Source: Echinostoma caproni (taxonomy: Eukaryota > Platyhelminthes > Trematoda > Plagiorchiida > Echinostomatidae). From it: a stretch of DNA of 64,000 bases. The notes beneath the pieces were generated by a model. That model saw only the letters and a list, made by a program, of their open reading frames with translations, did no database searches and was not told the origin of the DNA. The translations under genes were made by a program, and so were the position numbers. Shown in pieces: positions 1 to 13,412 of this stretch (position 1 is its first letter; the number at the start of each line of letters is the position of its first letter). The stretch spans positions 89,363 to 153,362 of the forward strand of contig UZAN01039530.1 of NCBI GenBank assembly GCA_900618425.1, written 5' to 3'.

Positions 1-81
1 CCCAACACGATGTACTCAGTTTCGGTGTCACACAAACAAGCACACGCACACCATAACCATAGCGAGCAATGATACGCTTGA

Positions 82-239
82 ATGCATCAGCNATACGATC
101 TCATCTCCCGCTGCACGTTGTCGTTACCGTTGCGGTTGTGGTTGTGGTTGTTGTTGTTAACCAGCCTCGTTGAAGCGTGCAAATATCTCGTGGCAAGTGA
201 AAGTGACCGCGTGCCAAGACGACGACGCCGGGACGACAA
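82..239 (+). CDS. Candidate first coding exon with signal peptide
   Basis: An ATG at 82 comes directly after an in-frame TGA (79-81) and opens a frame that runs to a TGA at 250-252. It encodes a basic N-terminus, then a hydrophobic core (LPLRLWLWLLLLTSLV), then VEA-C, which fits a signal-peptidase site. This is a classic secretory signal peptide of about 33 residues. After it come CKYLVASESD and the basic run PRRRRRDDKCK, which resembles a proprotein-convertase site. One base of the frame (92) is unresolved. Possible splice donors lie after 196 and 202 (both phase 1) and after 239 (phase 2). The phase 1 options would fit the CUB exon at 19623 directly. The exon end is therefore uncertain. That it begins the multi-CUB gene downstream is inference from strand, phase and the secreted nature expected of CUB proteins; it could belong to another gene. 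Confidence 0.5.
131..159 (+). repeat. GTT/GTG-rich low-complexity run inside signal peptide
   Basis: A run of TTG/TGG triplets encodes the Leu/Trp-rich hydrophobic core of the candidate signal peptide. The repeat is impure, which is what codon constraint would give, but length variation here would alter the signal peptide. Confidence 0.6.
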
Positions 240-415
240 GTGCAAGGCGTGATCAAAAAGAAAAGTTCGGAACTAGCCCCGAAGCTTCCGTTTCTCCAAA
301 TTTGATTAGAATTTATCGGTCTCACATCTTGAGTTATCACACGAGGGGTGAGGGACCGATTATGGTTCAGCTAAGAATAACCGGTCGATTTGTTTTGGGT
401 GACTGAAAAATGAGT

Positions 416-906
416 NNNNNNNNNNNNNNNNNNNNNNNNNNNNNNNNNNNNNNNNNNNNNNNNNNNNNNNNNNNNNNNNNNNNNNNNNNNNNNNNNNNNN
501 NNNNNNNNNNNNNNNNNNNNNNNNNNNNNNNNNNNNNNNNNNNNNNNNNNNNNNNNNNNNNNNNNNNNNNNNNNNNNNNNNNNNNNNNNNNNNNNNNNNN
601 NNNNNNNNNNNNNNNNNNNNNNNNNNNNNNNNNNNNNNNNNNNNNNNNNNNNNNNNNNNNNNNNNNNNNNNNNNNNNNNNNNNNNNNNNNNNNNNNNNNN
701 NNNNNNNNNNNNNNNNNNNNNNNNNNNNNNNNNNNNNNNNNNNNNNNNNNNNNNNNNNNNNNNNNNNNNNNNNNNNNNNNNNNNNNNNNNNNNNNNNNNN
801 NNNNNNNNNNNNNNNNNNNNNNNNNNNNNNNNNNNNNNNNNNNNNNNNNNNNNNNNNNNNNNNNNNNNNNNNNNNNNNNNNNNNNNNNNNNNNNNNNNNN
901 NNNNNN
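416..906. other. Assembly gap (491 N) with duplicated flanks
   Basis: Unresolved bases. The 36 bases directly before the gap (380-415) are identical to the 36 bases directly after it (907-942). This is typical of contig ends that overlap but were not merged, or of a tandem repeat whose inner copies were not assembled. The true gap may be zero or negative in length. Confidence 0.95.
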
Positions 907-942
907 ACCGGTCGATTTGTTTTGGGTGACTGAAAAATGAGT

Positions 943-1370
943 GCTTTCCTTCGTAGATTAGAATTTCAAGGATGGCTCGATTTGCGGTTTGATTTTTCTG
1001 ATGCAAATTTGTCTTTAATATAAAATTGATTTTTTACGAGGTAAGACATATGGTGTCGCATTGGAATTGCAAAATAATTCTTTAAAAAGTTTACTCTTGT
1101 TCACTCTGATACTTCACACGATAAATTTACTTAGGCTGCAATTAAGTGTGTCATATCCAATGAAGAACACTGGTCTGCAGAAATTCTGATTGGACTAGTT
1201 CGAAATCTGACAGAAATCCAAAGAGTAACTCCCTATGAAGATCACCAAGAGTATAAAAATAGTTACAGAGTGCTCTTTTGTTAGTCTTCATAAATAACAA
1301 TTCGCGGTGTTTAGGATGAGGTAAACTTGTCAGCATTCCAATTATTGTCTAATTGCCTATAAAGCATACT
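943..1370. other. Non-coding, nothing recognised
   Basis: AT-rich sequence without a supported exon or repeat. It would be part of the first intron if the candidate exon at 82 is real. Confidence 0.4.
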
Positions 1371-1640
1371 GTCGCAGTGGTTTAGTCGCTGTCATCGGCG
1401 TACTTTGAACCATTTAGTCCGAGTTTCCAGCCCTAACATGGCCACTCAACTCAGGTGGTAGCCAGCTTTGCTGTTGTCCGATTCAATACCACACCTAAGC
1501 TAATGGGGCCTTATGTGGTTCGCCAGTCCAAGTCCCGGGTTACTATCACTGAAAAGTACGTCTTTTTGACTATGGGGTCCGTCCCGTCTGCTGTTCATCG
1601 CACACTGGTGTGTAATTAAAAAAGATATTACGTCACTGGA
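1371..1640 (+). repeat. tRNA-derived SINE-like element
   Basis: The left end resembles a tRNA promoter: a box A-like stretch around GCAGTGGTTTAGTCG (1374-1388), then a box B-like GTCCGAGTTTCC at 1417-1428. The body contains AGTCCCGGGTTACTATCACT followed by AAAAGTACGTCTT. A very similar string sits in the element near 52.9 kb, so this is a dispersed family. The right end runs into TAATTAAAAAAG, a plausible A-rich tail. Pol III transcription is inferred, not seen. Confidence 0.45.
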
Positions 1641-4600
1641 GTAACTGGTCCGCAAAGAATATTGTTGTTTGGAACTCACACGGAGACATTCGAGTTAGGT
1701 GTCCAAACCTGTTTATTTGATGCATATATTCGATTACCAACAATTAAGCGAATGACGAGATAAATTTAGGACGTTCGGTTTAGAAAATTCTTTTCCACAG
1801 TCACAGTCCACATTCATTAGGCAATACGTATTGTTTTTTCATTAACACCGTGGCTTTCACTTCTTGAGAGAGTTCATCCATCTCTGCTTATAACTCTCAG
1901 TTATATCTTCTTTTAAGGGATTCGTATGTCTCCCTGTTGGTGTAATAAATGGTCTTACTCAATGGGCTTACGTACACACCGCTTTAATTATCGTTTCTGG
2001 TGGTCGATCAGCCTAGGTCCATGTCTCTAATCTGCTTTGGATCGTAAGGTCCGTAGTTCGAAGCCCGCTTCCACACTTAAACTATAGTTATAAACTAAAG
2101 CACTCTGGTTACTTTGAAAACCACAGGGGCTCTGTAGGATTTGTCGCTGCACAACACGAAGGTCAGATTGCCAGGTATAGTGAGCAAACAGTGGAGCTTT
2201 ATTACTATGAAGTCTAAATCACCCGTGTACCAGCTGTGTACCGCATATTGCTGCGTGATGAAAATATTCTTTGATTAAAGCATCCCGACGTTCTGCAAAA
2301 CTAAAAGCCAGGAAGTATAAAGTGAATTTAAATAAATATATTCATACCTCAAAATGCTTTTCGGACCGTGTTATATATGGTACTCGAGGAGATAATTGGA
2401 TTATAAAAGACAACCGCATTCTGAACCTGATTTGAATCCTACGGAATTATCTTTATTTAATTGACTGATTGGTCAAAACAGAAGACAGGAAATTGTCATT
2501 CTGATTGACAGGCAACGGAGACTCAAATTGCCATTTACCGAACATTTTACGAAACACCGAGAAATAAGGGAAAGTTTTAGGGCAAATTGTCCAACACAAA
2601 TAGCGATTAAACATACATTACCCGTATTAAGTCCATCGTTGATATGATACAATAAGCACGTCTTGGGTGGCATCCACTTGCGTTCTTCTATCACACTTCT
2701 CCGTATGACACCACAAAATGTATGCAAACAAAGACGCAGATGAAGAATTCGAATGATTTGAAACGTTTAGAACAAAAAATACATTTTACACGACGAAGTT
2801 GAACAAAATTTGCAGAATTTGTATGCGCTTCACTTCAAAATGAAGCGTGTCAATATTTGTACACGTTCTGTTTGTTCATGAGGTTAGGGAGTAAGCACCA
2901 AAATCGGAATCAGCCGCTTACATCTGGCCACGACCAAAATACCCCTTTTAGATCAGAAGAATGGCGTTCCTATGGACGTCGTATCACGTAATCAGGGATT
3001 GTATTATTTGATGATTTGTGTATTTCCGTATCATAAGGCAATGCGTTTCAAAACACAAGATATGGCATTCTACAATTAGTAATAAAACGTTCCCCTGATA
3101 ATGCTCAGGGGCTGATTTTTTGCTCATTGTTTTAGACTGTCTTGATAATACTGGTGAAAAAATGTTTGCTTTCTGAGACTTCCTTTTATTTGTTCTGTGT
3201 GGTCGTCATATAGGTCTTCGCAATGGTTTTACGGTCACGAGCTTCATTAAGTTCAGAAGGTTGAGGTTGGTACTAAATCAAATCAACCCTGCTTAGATCA
3301 AAGGCAGATCTACAATGACTTGAATTACGCCTTTATCTGATTGTGCTTTACATAGTTTATATAAATGAACTGGAATTAATTTGCAATACGAGCATGATTC
3401 CGGATACTGTGACTGAAGAAACCCTCGAGGTTCTATGTCTCAAAAGAGCCGTACATCTTGTTTTCAAACTTGGAGCTTATATTATAATCCCAGTAGTTTA
3501 TATTAGCACATCATTCGGTTCCTATAGCTTTGTATCTCTCATAGATGAATTATTTTCTATATCTGACAAGGGGTAGTCAGAACAATCGTAAAATTATAAG
3601 CAAACCGTCACCATAATACACTACAGAGTAAAAGTAGATGAATTAAACTTACAGTCTGGAAAATGCACAACAAAGGATGAAACGCTGCCTACTTTGACGC
3701 GGTCAGATATCTATTCGGTAATCAACCCCCACCCCTTCTCGTGTGGGAGTTTATGTTCCTGAACCAAGATACACTTTGACTCAATCCCTCATCCAGCGTT
3801 TGCGAACAACTGTTGCATCAGTTTAGTCTGTCAAACGTTTCGTAAACTTAAACTTGATTATTCAAGTTTGTGCTGTTGGCCACTTGACATTTGAAGCAAT
3901 TGCGTGAGACGTCAGTCCAGTCGAAATCCTCGACTGAAAATGATGGCAGCCGTATTTGGAGGGTGATTTGGCGGTACGGCTGTTACACCGATCGCATCGG
4001 ACAGTAGGCATCAAATTCTACTTTGTCTCATAGCCACCAAGTGAGTATTCTATGAACTACTGAAGGCCAGTGGATTATCCGTATTGAGAATAGTGATAAG
4101 CAGTCAGTTGTGTGCATTGATATGTCTAACTATATTTCTTTAACATCTGTCTTGCAGATGAATACTCAACAGACGAGCAGTAGATTCATTTAACGAAATT
4201 GCTTGCACTTTTCCAAAGTGTAGACTTCGCAAACTTCAAACTGTGCAAAGTAATAACCCATCAAGTTGTGTTTTGTTATACCGGGTGATTTGAGTAGAAG
4301 TTTCAAAGCGTATTTCCTGATTGTTTTTCTTTTGCAATACGGAGAACACAGAAATGCGGATTGCATTTGTTAGGTTGCTCAGAATCAGTGGATATGCTTG
4401 TCCATGCACCAGATAAATTAACAGAAATCGCACTCTGTAATTTTTTTGTTGCACTTTATTTAGAGCATCTAGATGTCCGATCAAACCAAGACGTTAATCA
4501 TGCAGCAGTTAGTTTACTGAAAGGCTGATTTTCGTATTGCTAACCTGAATGATCAGTCAAGTCAATTAAGACTACTCCGTACACAGGCACAGTAGTCCAT

Positions 4601-5764
4601 CATCAATTAGCTAATTCACACAGCTCATTGATATGGGTATAAAAACCTTCGAACAAAATCGGAAGGCAGCTATCTTTCCTTGAGGCAAGTGATAATCGTC
4701 TTACGATTATCTAACAGATACGGAATGGGAAAGATACGGATTGTTGCAACTACGGTCGTGGATGTAGACAGAAGTTAAAATTTGGATGCAGATAAGCGAT
4801 TTGACACAGACTCCACTATTTGGCTTTTTAGGTAGCGTGCTCTACCAAGGGTTTTCTGTTACTGAACCTGTCAAATACATCGAAATGCTTACAAGTGTTA
4901 AAATCAGACAGCAGATTTCTGCCGATTGCCGTATTTTGTAACAAATGCTTAGCGACATGACTAGAATAGTGCAATCATTTGATTCAGTCCAGAGCGCAAT
5001 GTGGCTGCAGGATAGCCGGTGCGCAGGTATCCGAACCATTACAAATCCGTCTAATAAAGAGGCTTCAGCAAATAGCCAGTTGCTGAAGTCTCTCCTCCTA
5101 AAATGACACCTCATATGGTGGAAACATATTCAATTAACTATAATGAGGGAGTTTAGCAAACAACCAATGCCACCAGGCAACTTGACAGATTTAGATTTGG
5201 AATGCCTCTAAGAACCGACCGTCATTTCAGTTAAATCATACCAGAGGTTCACTTTCTATACCCAACGGAGTAGAACTAAGTCGACATGATCACTATTCGG
5301 TTAAGTAACTAAATAACGGAAGTTTTCGAGAACGATTACTGCCACAGTGTTTGATTATAATTATGCTTATGTGTAATTAACTGAACGTAATAGGTATGCA
5401 AATATGGAGTAACAGAGAGCTCAAATCTGCAAGTCTAAAATAACGCAAACGTTTTTAGGATTACTCTGATGACTTGCGGTTCACTACTTCCAGTGGTTGT
5501 TTTGCAAAATCAGAAAATTCCATCAGGGAATGAATTGAACACGATCACTGACTTTTAGTTTGGCAGTTCTGTCTCAGCTACTGGCTCATTTATACCATAA
5601 ACCAGTTATATCTCCGATTGAAAACAATATCTCTGTTATTTTCCCCTTGAATGAAAAAATAATCTGGAGGGTTGGAGTGTATTCGCCTCGCATTATTCTG
5701 AAATTTCTTTTTCCTGAGTTTCAACTCTACCGTTTATCCGTTACCATCAGAAACTGTGTCTTCG
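1641..5764. other. Non-coding, no supported gene
   Basis: All frames hold only short open stretches without recognisable domains. A tRNA-like box B string (TAGTTCGAAGCCC, near 2055) was noted but lacks a convincing partner box A. Confidence 0.4.
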
Positions 5765-5791
5765 CATTGTATTGTATTCTATTGTATTGTA
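5765..5791. repeat. (ATTGT)n microsatellite
   Basis: Five tandem pentamers, one imperfect (ATTCT). They lie about 90 bases beyond the last in-frame stop of the neighbouring LINE on the minus strand, so they could be its 3' tail repeat or independent. Confidence 0.7.
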
Positions 5792-5882
5792 ATAACTTCT
5801 GCAAGCATGAAGCTCACATTCCAGTTAACAATATACAGTTTGGAGCAAGGGAGAAGATGAGAATAACAATGAAAAAAGAGAT

Positions 5883-7330
5883 TTAAATTCCAAAACTGTT
5901 AACAAATTCTGTGAAAACCTGTTCTTCGTTAACAAGAATACGTGCTAATGAGGGTACTGTGGAGTTACGATAAATGCTTATTCTAGAGGGAACACAACGA
6001 TATTGTGATCTACTTGAGGGATGGGAACAACAGGAAGTTAGGTCAGCGTGTAGCAGATATGTGGAGTCGATGAGAATCTTATGCGTAAACTTTTCACATT
6101 AATTCAACTGACGTTCGCATTGGTTAGTTATCAACTCCTTTAGTGGGATTTAAGAGGCACGGCTAATGATGGTCAATCCACGTGGAAGCAAATTCAAATC
6201 TTTCTTAAGGAGGTTAGGAAAAATAACGGGTGAACAATAAAGTAAAACAGGGAAAACACACTGATACAGAATTTTGGAACTGATTGATTGTGGAATACGA
6301 AGCTGACGAAGTTTACGGGTATGAAAAGAAAATCGTCGAAGCTTACTGACGATGTGTTGAATGTGAGAGGTCCAGTGAAGATTAGTATCAATAGGAACGC
6401 CCAAGTGTTTAATACGATTTACCCGGGATACTGGTTCGGAACCAATCGATACCGGTTCATATGGGAAAGAAGAGCTTGATAGTGTAAAGAGTCGTTCGAA
6501 ACATCTGGAGGGATTAAGAGATACACCCGATGACGCGGAAAACCGTTGGACATTATGCAAGTTGTCAGAGATGGTTTGACACAAAACCACATCGTCAGCA
6601 TACTTGAAGAGAGAAATAGGGGCGCAAGCAGACAAGTCACTAATATACGTAGAAAATAAGTATGGGGAAAGAACTGCACCTTGGAGTACTCCAGAGCTGT
6701 TGAACAACGGTTTGGATATCTTTCCACCCAACCTGGTACACTGAGTTCTCCCGGAGAAGTAATCGGCAAGCCAAGCTAATAATAATAATAATAATACCAA
6801 AGGTCTCTAGTTTATGAAAAAGAACGGAACTGGGAATAGAATCAAAAGCAGACGATTAGTCCAGAAGCACACAACGGACAGATTTCGCAGTCATTCAAGG
6901 ATTTGGTAATTTTATGTGAAAGAGATTAAACTGTATTCAGCGTGCCTGTATTTCGTTTATAAGCAAACTGAAGAGGATCATATGAAACATCAATGGAGGA
7001 CTGAATGCGCTTAAGAACAACACGCTGTGCTAGCTTAAGTCCAACAGAGGTTAAAACAATAGGACGGAAGCGTTTGGTTAGAATGTGTGAAGTAGAGAAT
7101 TTGCGAATGGGAACAATTGTTACTGGTTTCCAACAGTCTGATATAGAGCAGGGTTTTAAGGAATATAGATACCTGTTTAACCAGCAACCCCTTAGATTAT
7201 ATTTTCCGATGGAAGGACAAATATAACAAGAACCTTCAATGAGGAATGAAAAGCAATCAGCAAAAAATGACCGAGAATCGAAAGTAGGTACAAATAGCTT
7301 GATAGACAAACTATTTGGCGCCATATTATA
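5883..7330 (-). pseudogene. CR1-like LINE reverse transcriptase, broken
   Basis: Reading on the minus strand, the ordered motifs of a non-LTR reverse transcriptase are visible: WKPVTIVPIRK, FRPIVLTSVGLK, LQFAYKRNTG, then SAFDSIP after a frameshift, GVLQGAVLSPYLF, the catalytic FKYADDVVL (YADD at 6591-6602), LNPSRC, and HLGVPID. Beyond the stop at 6150 the same frame continues with internal stops to 5883 and keeps the C-terminal signature YRNSTVPSLARIL. At least two frameshifts and several stops make it non-functional. One frameshift falls at an ATT microsatellite. No endonuclease domain was recognised upstream of 7330, so the copy is probably 5'-truncated, as is usual for LINEs. The motif set suits the CR1/Rex1 group; the exact clade is uncertain. 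It would copy its RNA into the genome by target-primed reverse transcription. Confidence 0.85.
6777..6797. repeat. (TAA)n microsatellite in LINE
   Basis: Seven tandem TAA/AAT triplets inside the RT pseudogene, between the parts encoding FHKLETFG and LAWLADYFSGR. The reading frames on either side differ, so the expansion coincides with a frameshift. Confidence 0.8.
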
Positions 7331-10300
7331 GCACCAAACTCATTAACTTTTGACTTGGCCGAAATGAAACACAGTCAGATCATTTTAGAGGTCACCAGGG
7401 AGAATGAAATTTTCGGAGAACTAAAAGAGCTCTGGTTCTGGGAAAGAAGTCATTACGGCCAGTTTCAAACGGTCTTCAAACCACTGTAGGTCTCTGAATA
7501 CATTAATTCGGTTAGGTCTGTAGATTTATGTCATACTGAAACGGGCACCTCATATAAGCACCTTCATAATGTTCTCAAAAACTAACTCCGTTGAACGTGC
7601 GTGCCCCCTAGACAGTCCAACGTCCCTTCCGTCTTAGGATTTGCATAACAATGGTTGACCAGGGAATTCACAATTCAAAGGAAACCCACATTTGGCGCGC
7701 ATAAGCTTGGTTAAACTCTAGTCCAAAATGTTAACAAATGTCGTCTGACAATATCATGGAGATATAGAGGATATTTTGATAAAACTAAATAGTCTCTTGA
7801 ACTATGGCTAAACAAGCAAATCAGTGATATTTGGGTAACGATTTACTGGTGAAAGCTCTCTCCTTTTAAAAAATTATTAATCGAAACAAATGCGGATTAA
7901 AGTAATGTGTAACATAAAGCATTGGCACAATTTCCAAGTACTAAACTTTGCCAAATGAAAGCAACAAAATACACCAGGCCGGAGAATGAGTGCTCTGAAT
8001 AACGACGGTTAAATTTGGTCAAAACACCGGTTTCTTTATTTTAAAATAAACTGGAAATTGCTGGACAGACTGATACTAAGTTCACGCAAAATTCGTTTGG
8101 CAACGGGAGCATGCACATTTACAATGGAGTATACAGTTTTATCCATGAGAAATGCATCCTGCTCTTCAATCTATGATGTCAGATAAACTACGCTGGTTGT
8201 CCCCGTAAACGAGAACACTTGCTTGCAAAATGAAACATGCTGAATAATTCTTTGAATAATATGAATAATTTTCTTTCAACTTATTGCATTTTACACCATG
8301 AATATAAAAGATAGGTACTAAACATGCTATTTATAGATAGGTCAATAAATATCCAGTTTCCTCGATGAAATTAAAAGACTGTCAGGAGCTCAATGCAAAA
8401 CATGTGAGCACATATAAAGGTTTTGTTCATTTAACTCATTTATATCGTGTTTATCGACTGAATGTCTGCAAGTACTTTCGTGATATTATGATTTTGTTCA
8501 TGCATTTGAGAATAATCGCCTTTTTTCTTCACTTTTTTCCACATCTTTCGGGGTATTTTGAGCAGAATTCATTTACTGTTCACATTTCTCGTGTATATAA
8601 ACCGTAAACACAATAGCAGATTGGGTTTTATCAGGACTGAGAGGATCAGCGGTCTAGACGTTACACAGTAAATGTGCCAGTAAGCAAACAATGGGACCCT
8701 GGTTATTGCTGGAAATATTGCAGTAAAACTAGCATGTTTTGAAACCAAAACAAGCTTTTCCCGTGATAAATTCCTAAAGAAAGTCCAGTATAGCAACATT
8801 GCACGATTTATGTCCTGGAAGATTTGCTGCATCTCAACTGGTGCCTAGTGTAGATATGTACAATTTTTATGTAGGGTTTGGGAATGGATTGCAAAATAAA
8901 CACTTGTAAATGTTAAAAAAAAATGCTAAAAGCGTCACTATGACAAAGCCAAGGTGATGAACAAGCCTTTTTATTGACACAGAACGGGTTTCCATCGGTT
9001 GATTGCAATTGCTTCAGCGATCTTGAGCGTTCTGGTGTTATCACTAGTAGAAATAACGCGAAATGCTTTCCTGCGATTCATGAAGTGTTGCGTCATCAAC
9101 ACGGGCTTGTCAATCGATGAGCTTAGTGGTTTGTAAGCACAGTCCTTACGAATTACCGGCTGTGTGGACTGTGACAAGGCAACCTTTCGCTGAACTCAGT
9201 TCAGAGTGTGTTCTGAAACCCGATTGGATAATTTCCTTTTTGTTTTGATTGTGATAGCGCCTATGCTTCTGACCTACACACGCACTACCAGCTGAGCTTG
9301 GACAATATGTCGATAGTCCTGATCCTAACAGATTAGGATCATCTTGAATAGCCAAACTGATTTTGGGTGTGTAGTGGAAAAGAAATAAATGACATCACTA
9401 AAATCTGGAGCTGAGGCCATAGCAAATTCATTTCTATTGCAATGTAGAACACTTATCGTTATACGATCCGTATGGAAACAAATAGATTTAAACGCTTTTG
9501 CGTATTCCGAGGTTAACCGAGTAATATATCAATAACGCATCCACCAGTTGTGTTCAAATCGTGGTTAGTAAAACCAAACAAACGTAAACACATAAAAATC
9601 TCTGTCCCCGGGTTCTTTGTGGGAGTCTTCGGCAGATTGACAGCCCACGAAGAGAACAGCTGCAAGTTGGAACCTTACAGGTGATCACAGCCTCTGTTGA
9701 TAAAGAGTGTTGTAAGAATGCCGTGTCGATGCATACAAGCAATGCACAGCCTCATGAGTGTCAAGCAGGTATGACTGAGGTAGAGATACTATTTAAAGTG
9801 CTCTTTTGTAGCCTGTCTAACTATAATTAAATTTAGTGGGATATGAACGGAACACAAGGAACTGAAAAGCACATGGATTCAAGGATGGGGTTAGCTGTTT
9901 CCAACATCAAAGAAATAAGCAATACGCGACGAAATTTGGTACATAATATCATGTTGAACTTCTCTTTAACAGAGGGCATTGAGTTCAGAACAAACTCCAC
10001 CAAATTCAAAGGGACAATAATCTAAGCAACATGGTTTTGCATATAATTTACAAGATGATCGTATGGAACAAATCGGGAGCACGTCTATGTATTAACGACA
10101 GGTCAGCCATATACACATAATTAGATTTAGAAAAATGGGATACAACAGGCCATTTTCACTTTTGCAGTGAGGAAGCCTATGGAACAAGCCTCAAATTAAA
10201 ATCAAAGGGCTTTGTTATGTTTCAGTACACTGTAATCTTCTAAATATCGGTACAACGTAAATACATCAGGAATAATTAGATTGCTCTGATTAACATTAGC

Positions 10301-13300
10301 TGGATTTTGATGAAATAATCGGTTTGAATGACCGGATTGTTAAGCACCTGCCCTTTCTCTTGGCCATTAATTATGCTAATACACATTCCATGTAACGGAA
10401 CTAAATGTATCCGGTCCCACCGGACCACATTTTCTTTAAACGCTTCATCTAACCCCATCTGAAGAATTGGACTTTTTAAATGTGTTTTGTCGAGAACTGA
10501 TGATGAAAATAAGTGACAGAAGTGAAATAGATTGTATTGATCTGTGATTTAGACGTCAATTTGGACAATTTGGCATGCCTTTTCAGGTATTTCTTCATGA
10601 TTCAGATCCTTCAAAATAATTTTTTAATAATTGTTCGCCTTCATCCACCGATCTAAATTCTCACTTTCTTGAACGTTTACTTGTTTATTTTAGTCAGAAA
10701 TTATTCTCCAATTCCGTAGGCTTAAGTTACGAAAACAAGCGCTCGACCGTTGATTGACTCTAAGTTTGCCCGTTTCGGTTACACATCATGCTTCAACGTG
10801 ATCACTTGAAAACAGAAGCACTATACCTGACGAGTACTATTGGGTATTATACACTATTTACGATCCGTTAACGACACGACCAATTGCAGACGATATGCTT
10901 ACAGACCGTCGTGTCAAGACTTCACCGGATGTGACCTAATGGCGGAAGAAAACAATGAAATGAATGAGTGTCATTAATGCTCCGTTAAATTAATTAACTG
11001 GGAATGAACTCACTAACTGTTGAGAGGGAAAAGTACTGCCTCACTTGAGGGCGGAATAAACATCTTTGAATATCTATTGTCTTTCACAAAGATTATTTGG
11101 GGGGTTATGGCAGACAAAAAACAAGAAGAAAAAAACTTGTCTTATTTTTGGTTCTCGTAGGTGGGTGATTTGAGTGGACTTGTATGATCAACAAATAAGC
11201 TGCCAAAAAAACACAGCGAAAAGGTTCATTCCCTACTGTGGAAACAGTGGGAAAGTAGGTCTTTGTTAAATCAAATTTGTCGTCAAATTATTGTGCAAAA
11301 TTTAAGCACAACATTCCACCTATAATCACACAAACTGTGTAATTATATAACCTGATGTTGAATCAGTTACCAACATAAATTATCAAAGTTGAAAATTTGT
11401 TTCCGGAATCTCCTCATTAAGCTTTCCGCTGCACTAAAGTTTGTGGGTTTTTATTTAATTACTTTCACTCGATAGTATGCAATTCATAGTTTAAAAAGGA
11501 AAAGATTTTGTCCAGACATCCTAATGGATGTTAGATAAAAGGAACTTCTGATACAATGCATCATATAGTTTATAATTTTCTAAACTTTATTAAATTTACT
11601 CTGAAAAATAAATTGCGAAGGCTATATCAAGGTCAAATTCAGACGGATGATATACGCAAAATAAATACCCTGAAAGACTACGAAAATTTGTCGTAGAAAC
11701 TCAGATAAATCAAACTTTGACGAAAACACAACAACAATGTTCTATACAGAATTATCACTCGATAGCCGTATCGATGGATTACGAAAATGCAGTTGTGATA
11801 TGAGCAGTACTTGTACATCACTAGTTTTGCTCAATGCAATATTGGTATCACGTTCACAATATTACNAATATTACAAACAATAAACAGAATAAATACAGAT
11901 TCCTTCAATAGTGGAAGCGATTTCTTTAGTTGGGCATCACAAACTAGTAAATATCCCTTCATTTTTGTTGTCAAAGTTATTTTGAAAACTGAACAGCTAA
12001 AAATTGCCATAACCAAGGCAAAGATACCTGCTGGTTACTGAACCAGTGTTCAAGGTATGTCTGGGTGCATGGCGGAAAAGCAGTTGTCTTCCAATTGTGG
12101 ATAAGGATTTGCATGGACTCAGGTATTTTATATTACGCATAAGCGATACGGAAAAGCTCTATAGCTTCTGTCTCATTATTTCATGTTGCGGAGCGCGGGA
12201 GAGATGTCATTTGACTCATAAATGCATAGTCTTAATACTATAACAATCTTAAAGCTTGTTGTATACACACCAGGTAATTTTCATCTCAATCCTACTTTGG
12301 TGACCGAACACCAATCCGGTCTCTCTTGTTCTTTTCTCTTTCCGTCTTTTATTCAGTAAAGAAACTAGTATTACTGCAATATGCACGCGTTCACATGCGG
12401 CAATCTCATTCTTACTACACTTAGCAGGCTGATTTTTGGGGTTTTACTAGTCAGATATCACTTCTGGTGCTTTCATTATATGTGGTTCCTTTGATTGATG
12501 AACACACGAGATCCATGTTAGTACACTTTCTAAAAAGATCACACATTACAATTATTGCGGTTACTAGACTCTATCCGTTTACATTTAGAAAACAAATTGT
12601 CGTCTGTAATTCTTGAGTTAATTCGTGGTAACATTTTGAGAAGAGATGGAATATACCAGTTTAGGCCTAGGTATCCTCGGATTTTGTAGTAGTATGAACA
12701 ACAACACTCAGTTTCTGTGAATCGAATTCGTGTTGAACACGGAAACGCGAGTTGTGCTGATAGATAGACATGACCACAGTCAACATTGCTGATTCACATA
12801 CCGAAAACCCATTTAACTCGTCAAACTCCTAAAACAGGGAAGAGGAGAGAAAAAATGTTGAATATTGCAACAAATCAATCATCCGTCTAACGTTGGTTTA
12901 CACACACACTAACACTAACACAAGAGCTCCCGGAAAACACTAGTTGAATGAAATGAATAGGGTTAGTGAGCATTTGTTACTAAGAGCACTGGTTAGACAA
13001 GCGGAACGCAAGCGCATCAGTTCTGTTTGCTTTCTGACTATAGATCCTAATATCCCATCACTAAAATGAACAGAGGGTTCATCTAGACAAAACAGTCTGA
13101 TACCTTCGGTGTTACCACTTGAATACACAAATGATTTGCAAATTAGCTCACGAGGTTGACGGCCCAAGGTTAGTTTAATCAGTCCACGGTAAGCACGTGT
13201 ATGCAAATATACCCTCATAGCTTATAAATTATGTTTAGATCATCTGCATCCAGGAGAAAACATTAGTAAAAGCTTTTGCTCCAGTTGGTGTTATTCATAT

Positions 13301-13412
13301 CAGTTGCTTTCAGCAAATGAGTAATTTCATTTTATCTGTAAAAAAATAAAATTATGCGCTTCTGTCCACAGAGTATTTTTTTATTCTCACATGCATCTCC
13401 ATAGTAGTAGTA
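7331..13412. other. Non-coding, no supported gene
   Basis: Long AT-rich stretch. The first 150 bases may hold a decayed N-terminal part of the minus-strand LINE (fragments such as FGAIIWRQ in another frame). The remainder shows no domain, RNA gene or clear repeat that I can support. One unresolved base lies at 11866. Confidence 0.4.

Noticed and set aside
170..406. Plus-strand ORF overlapping the signal-peptide exon in another frame
   Set aside because: The frame from ATG 82 has a clear signal peptide and an upstream in-frame stop; this one has neither.
1990..2085. Box B-like TAGTTCGAAGCCC suggesting a tRNA or SINE
   Set aside because: No convincing box A at the right distance and no cloverleaf stems seen.
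8365..8607. Hydrophobic ORF that might suggest a membrane protein
   Set aside because: Phe/Leu-rich frames are expected by chance in T-rich DNA, and there is no domain or splice signal.
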